Assembly: GCF_000058485.1 (NCBI RefSeq)
Contig: NC_008278.1
Coordinates: forward strand, 2,660,962 to 2,724,961
Reading direction: 5' to 3'
Origin: Frankia alni ACN14a
GTDB lineage: Bacteria > Actinomycetota > Actinomycetes > Frankiales > Frankiaceae
Length of the DNA stretch: 64,000 nt
The notes under the pieces: model-generated
What the model saw: the letters and a program-made list of their open reading frames with translations, nothing else
Database searches by the model: none
What the model was told of the DNA's origin: nothing
Shown: positions 60,874 through 64,000 of the stretch, in pieces
Position numbering within the stretch: the stretch's first letter is position 1
How the letters are laid out: each line of letters begins with the position of its first letter
Program-made: the position numbers and the translations under genes

Positions 60874-63078
60874 GTGAATGATCCGTCGGGACCGGCGCGG
60901 AAGGCGCGCAGCTTCGCGGCCGTGCTGCGTGAACTGCGGGAGGCCAGGTCGCTGACCCAGCAGGAGCTGGCCGCCGCCGCGGGCCTGTCCGTCGATGCGG
61001 TCAGCGCGCTGGAACGCGGGCGGCGGACCCAGCCCCAGCCGCACACCGTGCGGTCGCTGGCCTCGGCGCTGCAGCTCCGCGACGCCGAGGCCACGGCGCT
61101 GCTGTCGACGCTGGGACGGGCGGGGAACGGGGCCCTCGAGATGCCGTCCCGCACCTTGACGTCCCACCCTCCGCCTCCGCCGGCTGTCCCGGTGGTCGGG
61201 CGGGACGACGAGGTCGCCGAGATCGTCGCCGCTCTGCGTTCCGCGCCGGGCCGGCTGGTGACGCTCACCGGCCCAGGCGGGGTCGGCAAGACCACCGTCG
61301 CGCTGTTGGCGGCACAGACGGTGGTCGCCAACCACCCGGGCGGGGCATTCTTCGCCGACCTCACCGACGTCACCGACCCCGACGACGTCCTCGCCGTCGT
61401 CGCCCTCGCGGCGGGAACCCACGCCGACACCGTGACCGGCCTCGCCGTGCACCTTGCCGGGGCGGCGGTCCTGCTCGTTCTGGACAACCTGGAGCGTGTG
61501 GCCGCCTGCGCTCCGCAGTTGGTCGAGCTGCTGTCGGCCTGTCCCGGCGCGGTGGTCCTGGCCACCAGCCGCGTTCCGCTGCGGGTGCGTCGGGAACGCG
61601 AGATCCGCATCGCCCCGCTGGACCCGACGGCGGCCGTGCGGCTCTTCAGCGAGCGGCTGACCGCCGCCGGCGCACGATCGCCGACGACGGGCGGGCAGGA
61701 CGACGATCCCGTCGCGCAGCTGTGTCGGCAGGCCGACGGGCTACCACTGGCCATCGAACTCCTGGCCGCCGCAGCCGCGCGACTCGGCCCCCAGGCACTG
61801 CTGGACCGGGTCGATCAGTTGGCGGAGCTGCCTGTGGCCGGCCCCCGGGACCTGCCGGCGCGGCAACGCACCATGGCGGCCACCATCGAGTGGAGCTGCC
61901 GAATACTCGGCCCCGCGGCTCGCCGGCTGTTCCCGCGGCTCGCCATCGTCCCGGGCAGCTTCTCCCTGGATACCGTCGACGGGATCGCTGCGCCGGACAC
62001 GGCGGATGCGGTGGGCGCGCTCGCCGAGTTGATCGAGCACTCGCTGGTCGCCCGCAGCGACGCCGGACAGGTCGCGCGGTTCCGGCTGCTGGAACCGGTA
62101 CGCCGGTGCGCGCTCGAGACGCTCGAACCGACCGAGCGGGAGCAGGTCCAGCGGAGCGTCAGCCAGTGGGCCCTCCACACGGCGCGCGAACTCGGCGCAC
62201 GGATCCGGGGCCGCGGCGACATGACGGCGGTGGAGCAGGTCGAGGTCGATCGCGGCGTGCTGCGGCTCGGGTACGACCAGCTCGTCGACGCCCGCCGTCA
62301 CGACGACGCCGCCGAGCTGCTGTGGTCGGTGTGGTTGCCGATGTGGATGAGCGGGCACACCCGCGAAGGCTTCGCCTGGACCGAACGCCTGCGTGAGGGC
62401 GACCTGAGCGAGCGAGGCCGGGCCCGCTGGTTGGTGGCGCGCGCTGGGTTCAACCGCGTCGCCGCGAACCTGTTCGCCACCGCGGAGCGGGCGATGCGGC
62501 TGGCCGAACGGGTCGACGACGCCTCCCTGGCCGCGGAGGCGGCGATCTTCGCGTCGGCGGCGGCGCTGCGCCTGGGGGACTTCGACGGTTCAGGGGCTCT
62601 GCTGGCTCAGGCCGAGGCGCACGTCACGCAGCGGCTCGACGTTGGGAACGACGTGTGGGCGGCCGTGCACGTGCCCATCGGACGGGGGGACGGCGCGCTG
62701 CTGCGCGGCGACCGGTCCGCGGCGATGCGGCATTGGCGGGCGGCCGCAGCCACGGCGCAGGAGGTGGACAGCGGGTTCTCGGTGGCCGCGGTCCTCGCGG
62801 AGTGCGCGCAGGCCGCCCGCAGCGAAGGACGTCTGGACGACGCGGCCGTAATGCTCGCCGCCGCCGACGAGCTGGGCCCCCAGCGGGACGGGCACCGGCG
62901 TCGGGCGCACCTGGCGGGCGTGGCCGCTGCCGTGGCGGCCGAACTCGGTGACGTGGCCTCGGCGCAGTGGTGGGAGGGCGTGGCGGGACCGGACGCAGCT
63001 TCATTGGACACCGATGAGCTCCGCGAGCAGTTCCGGGAGCTGGTCCGGCGCGCCGACACCGTCTCCGGGCAGGACTGA
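60874..63078 (+). CDS. XRE-HTH STAND ATPase regulator with TPR-like C-terminus
   Basis: 734 residues. An XRE HTH (about 12-65: [46 protein letters not shown]), then a NB-ARC/STAND ATPase: GRDDEV, Walker [14 protein letters not shown] (131-141), [16 protein letters not shown] (Walker B), [18 protein letters not shown] and [18 protein letters not shown] (GLPL). From about 430 it is helical TPR-like. Such proteins are ATP-switched transcription activators; there is no SARP domain. GTG start at 60874, divergent from the NTF2-SRPBCC gene. Confidence 0.9.
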   Translation: MNDPSGPARKARSFAAVLRELREARSLTQQELAAAAGLSVDAVSALERGRRTQPQPHTVRSLASALQLRDAEATALLSTLGRAGNGALEMPSRTLTSHPPPPPAVPVVGRDDEVAEIVAALRSAPGRLVTLTGPGGVGKTTVALLAAQTVVANHPGGAFFADLTDVTDPDDVLAVVALAAGTHADTVTGLAVHLAGAAVLLVLDNLERVAACAPQLVELLSACPGAVVLATSRVPLRVRREREIRIAPLDPTAAVRLFSERLTAAGARSPTTGGQDDDPVAQLCRQADGLPLAIELLAAAAARLGPQALLDRVDQLAELPVAGPRDLPARQRTMAATIEWSCRILGPAARRLFPRLAIVPGSFSLDTVDGIAAPDTADAVGALAELIEHSLVARSDAGQVARFRLLEPVRRCALETLEPTEREQVQRSVSQWALHTARELGARIRGRGDMTAVEQVEVDRGVLRLGYDQLVDARRHDDAAELLWSVWLPMWMSGHTREGFAWTERLREGDLSERGRARWLVARAGFNRVAANLFATAERAMRLAERVDDASLAAEAAIFASAAALRLGDFDGSGALLAQAEAHVTQRLDVGNDVWAAVHVPIGRGDGALLRGDRSAAMRHWRAAAATAQEVDSGFSVAAVLAECAQAARSEGRLDDAAVMLAAADELGPQRDGHRRRAHLAGVAAAVAAELGDVASAQWWEGVAGPDAASLDTDELREQFRELVRRADTVSGQD

Positions 63079-63237
63079 GCTCGACCGTCCGTACCGGCGG
63101 CGTCCGGTCGGTGTCTGGTGGTCTCTCGCGAGCGGGGTGGCGAGACTCGAGGTCATCGGGTCGGCCTGTGGGGCTCCAGAATCCCGATTCGGCCTGTGAT
63201 CTGGTCTGTTGCGGTTGATGCGATCTTCCGCGGGAGG

Positions 63238-63433
63238 TGTCGGATGTTTCGTGACCCCGAGAACATGGACGTCGCGGGTGGCGTGTTCGACGACGAAGAA
63301 CACGTAGATCCGCTGGAGGAACGCGGTGTCCACCGTGAAGAAGTCGCAGGCCAGTATGCCGGAGGCCTGCGCGGACAGGAACGTGCGCCGGGAGGTGTCG
63401 GCCCGGCGGGGCGCGGGGTCAACACCGGCGCGG
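63238..63433 (-). pseudogene. Catalytic-core remnant of the same transposase
   Basis: Minus-strand reading [14 protein letters not shown], then [21 protein letters not shown] and [19 protein letters not shown], ending near HPT. This is the start of the rve catalytic core, with the first catalytic Asp in FFTVD. It begins with the 21 bases found at the end of the remnant at 59744-59764 and continues the protein exactly where that remnant stops. Confidence 0.8.
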
Positions 63434-63485
63434 CGACCGGATCCGGAGAACCGACTACCAACCAGGCCCCAGTCTGGTCGACAGC

Positions 63486-64000
63486 TCATGCCCGCCACAG
63501 TTGAACGCCCGGTCGGGTAAGCACGACATTGGGCACTGCTGCGTAGCGCGACATCCGGCTCAACCCCATGACCAGCTCGGCGACGTCGTCAACCTTGATC
63601 ATCTCATCTCGGGGAATACGGCCGCGCACCCACTCGGTCATATCGGTGTCGACGTAGCCCGGCGAGATGGCCGTGGCGTTGACGCCGCGCTTTCCCTCGG
63701 ACACGGTGAGAGACTCGCACAGCGAGATCAGTGCAGCTTTGGTAGCCCCGTACGCGGCTAGATCCGGTTCGGCGGCAACGCCAGTGATCGACGCGATCGC
63801 GACGACCCGGGCGCCTCGGCTCCGCTGCGCGTCGGCCGCAGCCCGCAACGCCGGCAGCAGACGCTGCACGAGCAGAAATGGAGCCCGCAGGTTCACCGCG
63901 ACCTGGACGTCCAGGCGACGCAGCGGGTACTCGGCGAACGGACCAGCCGTGCCCACACCTGCCGCGAGAACCAGCAGCTCCAGCCTGGGTGATATTTCGA
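63486..64000 (-). CDS. SDR-family oxidoreductase, N-terminus beyond the window
   Basis: 171 residues of a short-chain dehydrogenase. [15 protein letters not shown] corresponds to the NNAG motif (with LAAG here), VVAIASITG holds the catalytic Ser, [11 protein letters not shown] the Tyr-x-x-x-Lys, and SPGYVDTDM the post-catalytic loop. The cofactor-binding N-terminus lies past 64000. The frame is open to the edge, so the GTG at 63956 is not the start. The cofactor and substrate are unknown. Confidence 0.88.
   Translation of the reverse strand, partial: EISPRLELLVLAAGVGTAGPFAEYPLRRLDVQVAVNLRAPFLLVQRLLPALRAAADAQRSRGARVVAIASITGVAAEPDLAAYGATKAALISLCESLTVSEGKRGVNATAISPGYVDTDMTEWVRGRIPRDEMIKVDDVAELVMGLSRMSRYAAVPNVVLTRPGVQLWRA

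Noticed and set aside
63001-63498. 165-residue ORF read as an intact protein
   Set aside because: Only the middle part matches a transposase core; the ends are unrelated sequence, so it is a remnant and not a gene.
55226-64000. tRNA-Leu as an attachment site for an integrated island
   Set aside because: No duplicate of the tRNA 3' end and no integrase gene were found in the window; the accessory features can be explained by IS activity.

Overview
The window is very GC-rich and gene-dense, and it reads as chromosomal sequence from a mycelial actinobacterium. Supporting signs are a mycofactocin-type SDR, F420/FMN luciferase-like monooxygenases, a PPOX-type F420 protein, an Lsr2-like silencer, truncated haemoglobins, squalene-hopene cyclase, many GTG/TTG starts and eight TetR regulators. 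A Frankia-like organism fits, but no marker gene in the window proves it.

Layout. Positions 1-5.7 kb hold the end of a crotonase gene, a yefM-yoeB toxin-antitoxin pair with its operator, an FdhF/YdeP molybdoenzyme with fdhD, and a CYTH-CHAD protein. Positions 6-13.6 kb hold a flavodoxin-like protein, TetR/LLM and TetR/hydrolase modules and a secreted tannase-type esterase that ends in a strong terminator. Positions 13.7-17.8 kb hold the most notable locus: a small EACC1-type protein translationally coupled to a 1240-residue protein that joins a caspase protease, an EF-hand loop and a UPF1-like SF1 helicase. This looks like an actinobacterial conflict or programmed-death system. Positions 18-33 kb are metabolic and regulatory modules (SDRs, FAD oxidoreductase, Nudix, GNAT, binding protein, esterase). 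Positions 32.6-35.9 kb group an HxlR regulator, an ABM-haemoglobin fusion, trHbN, an Lsr2-like protein and a PPOX protein.

Positions 35.9-43.1 kb are one coupled minus-strand operon: an SsuD-like monooxygenase, a heterodimeric ABC exporter, a second LLM enzyme and a methyltransferase. Positions 44-54 kb carry a TetR/methyltransferase switch with a perfect operator, an alcohol dehydrogenase, an HD protein, a secreted phosphoesterase, a PAS-GAF-GGDEF cyclase and a TetR-shc pair. From tRNA-Leu(GAG) at 55.2 kb the sequence becomes accessory: an IS6-family element has replaced the end of a histidine kinase gene (no response regulator is left beside it), and two pieces of one integrase-type transposase lie in permuted order around an NTF2-SRPBCC fusion and an XRE-STAND regulator. 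The window ends inside an SDR gene.

Two patterns recur. Divergent regulator/target pairs carry near-perfect inverted repeats between them. Short tandem repeats (5-19 bp units) sit at the beginnings and ends of genes, several of them spanning stop codons.
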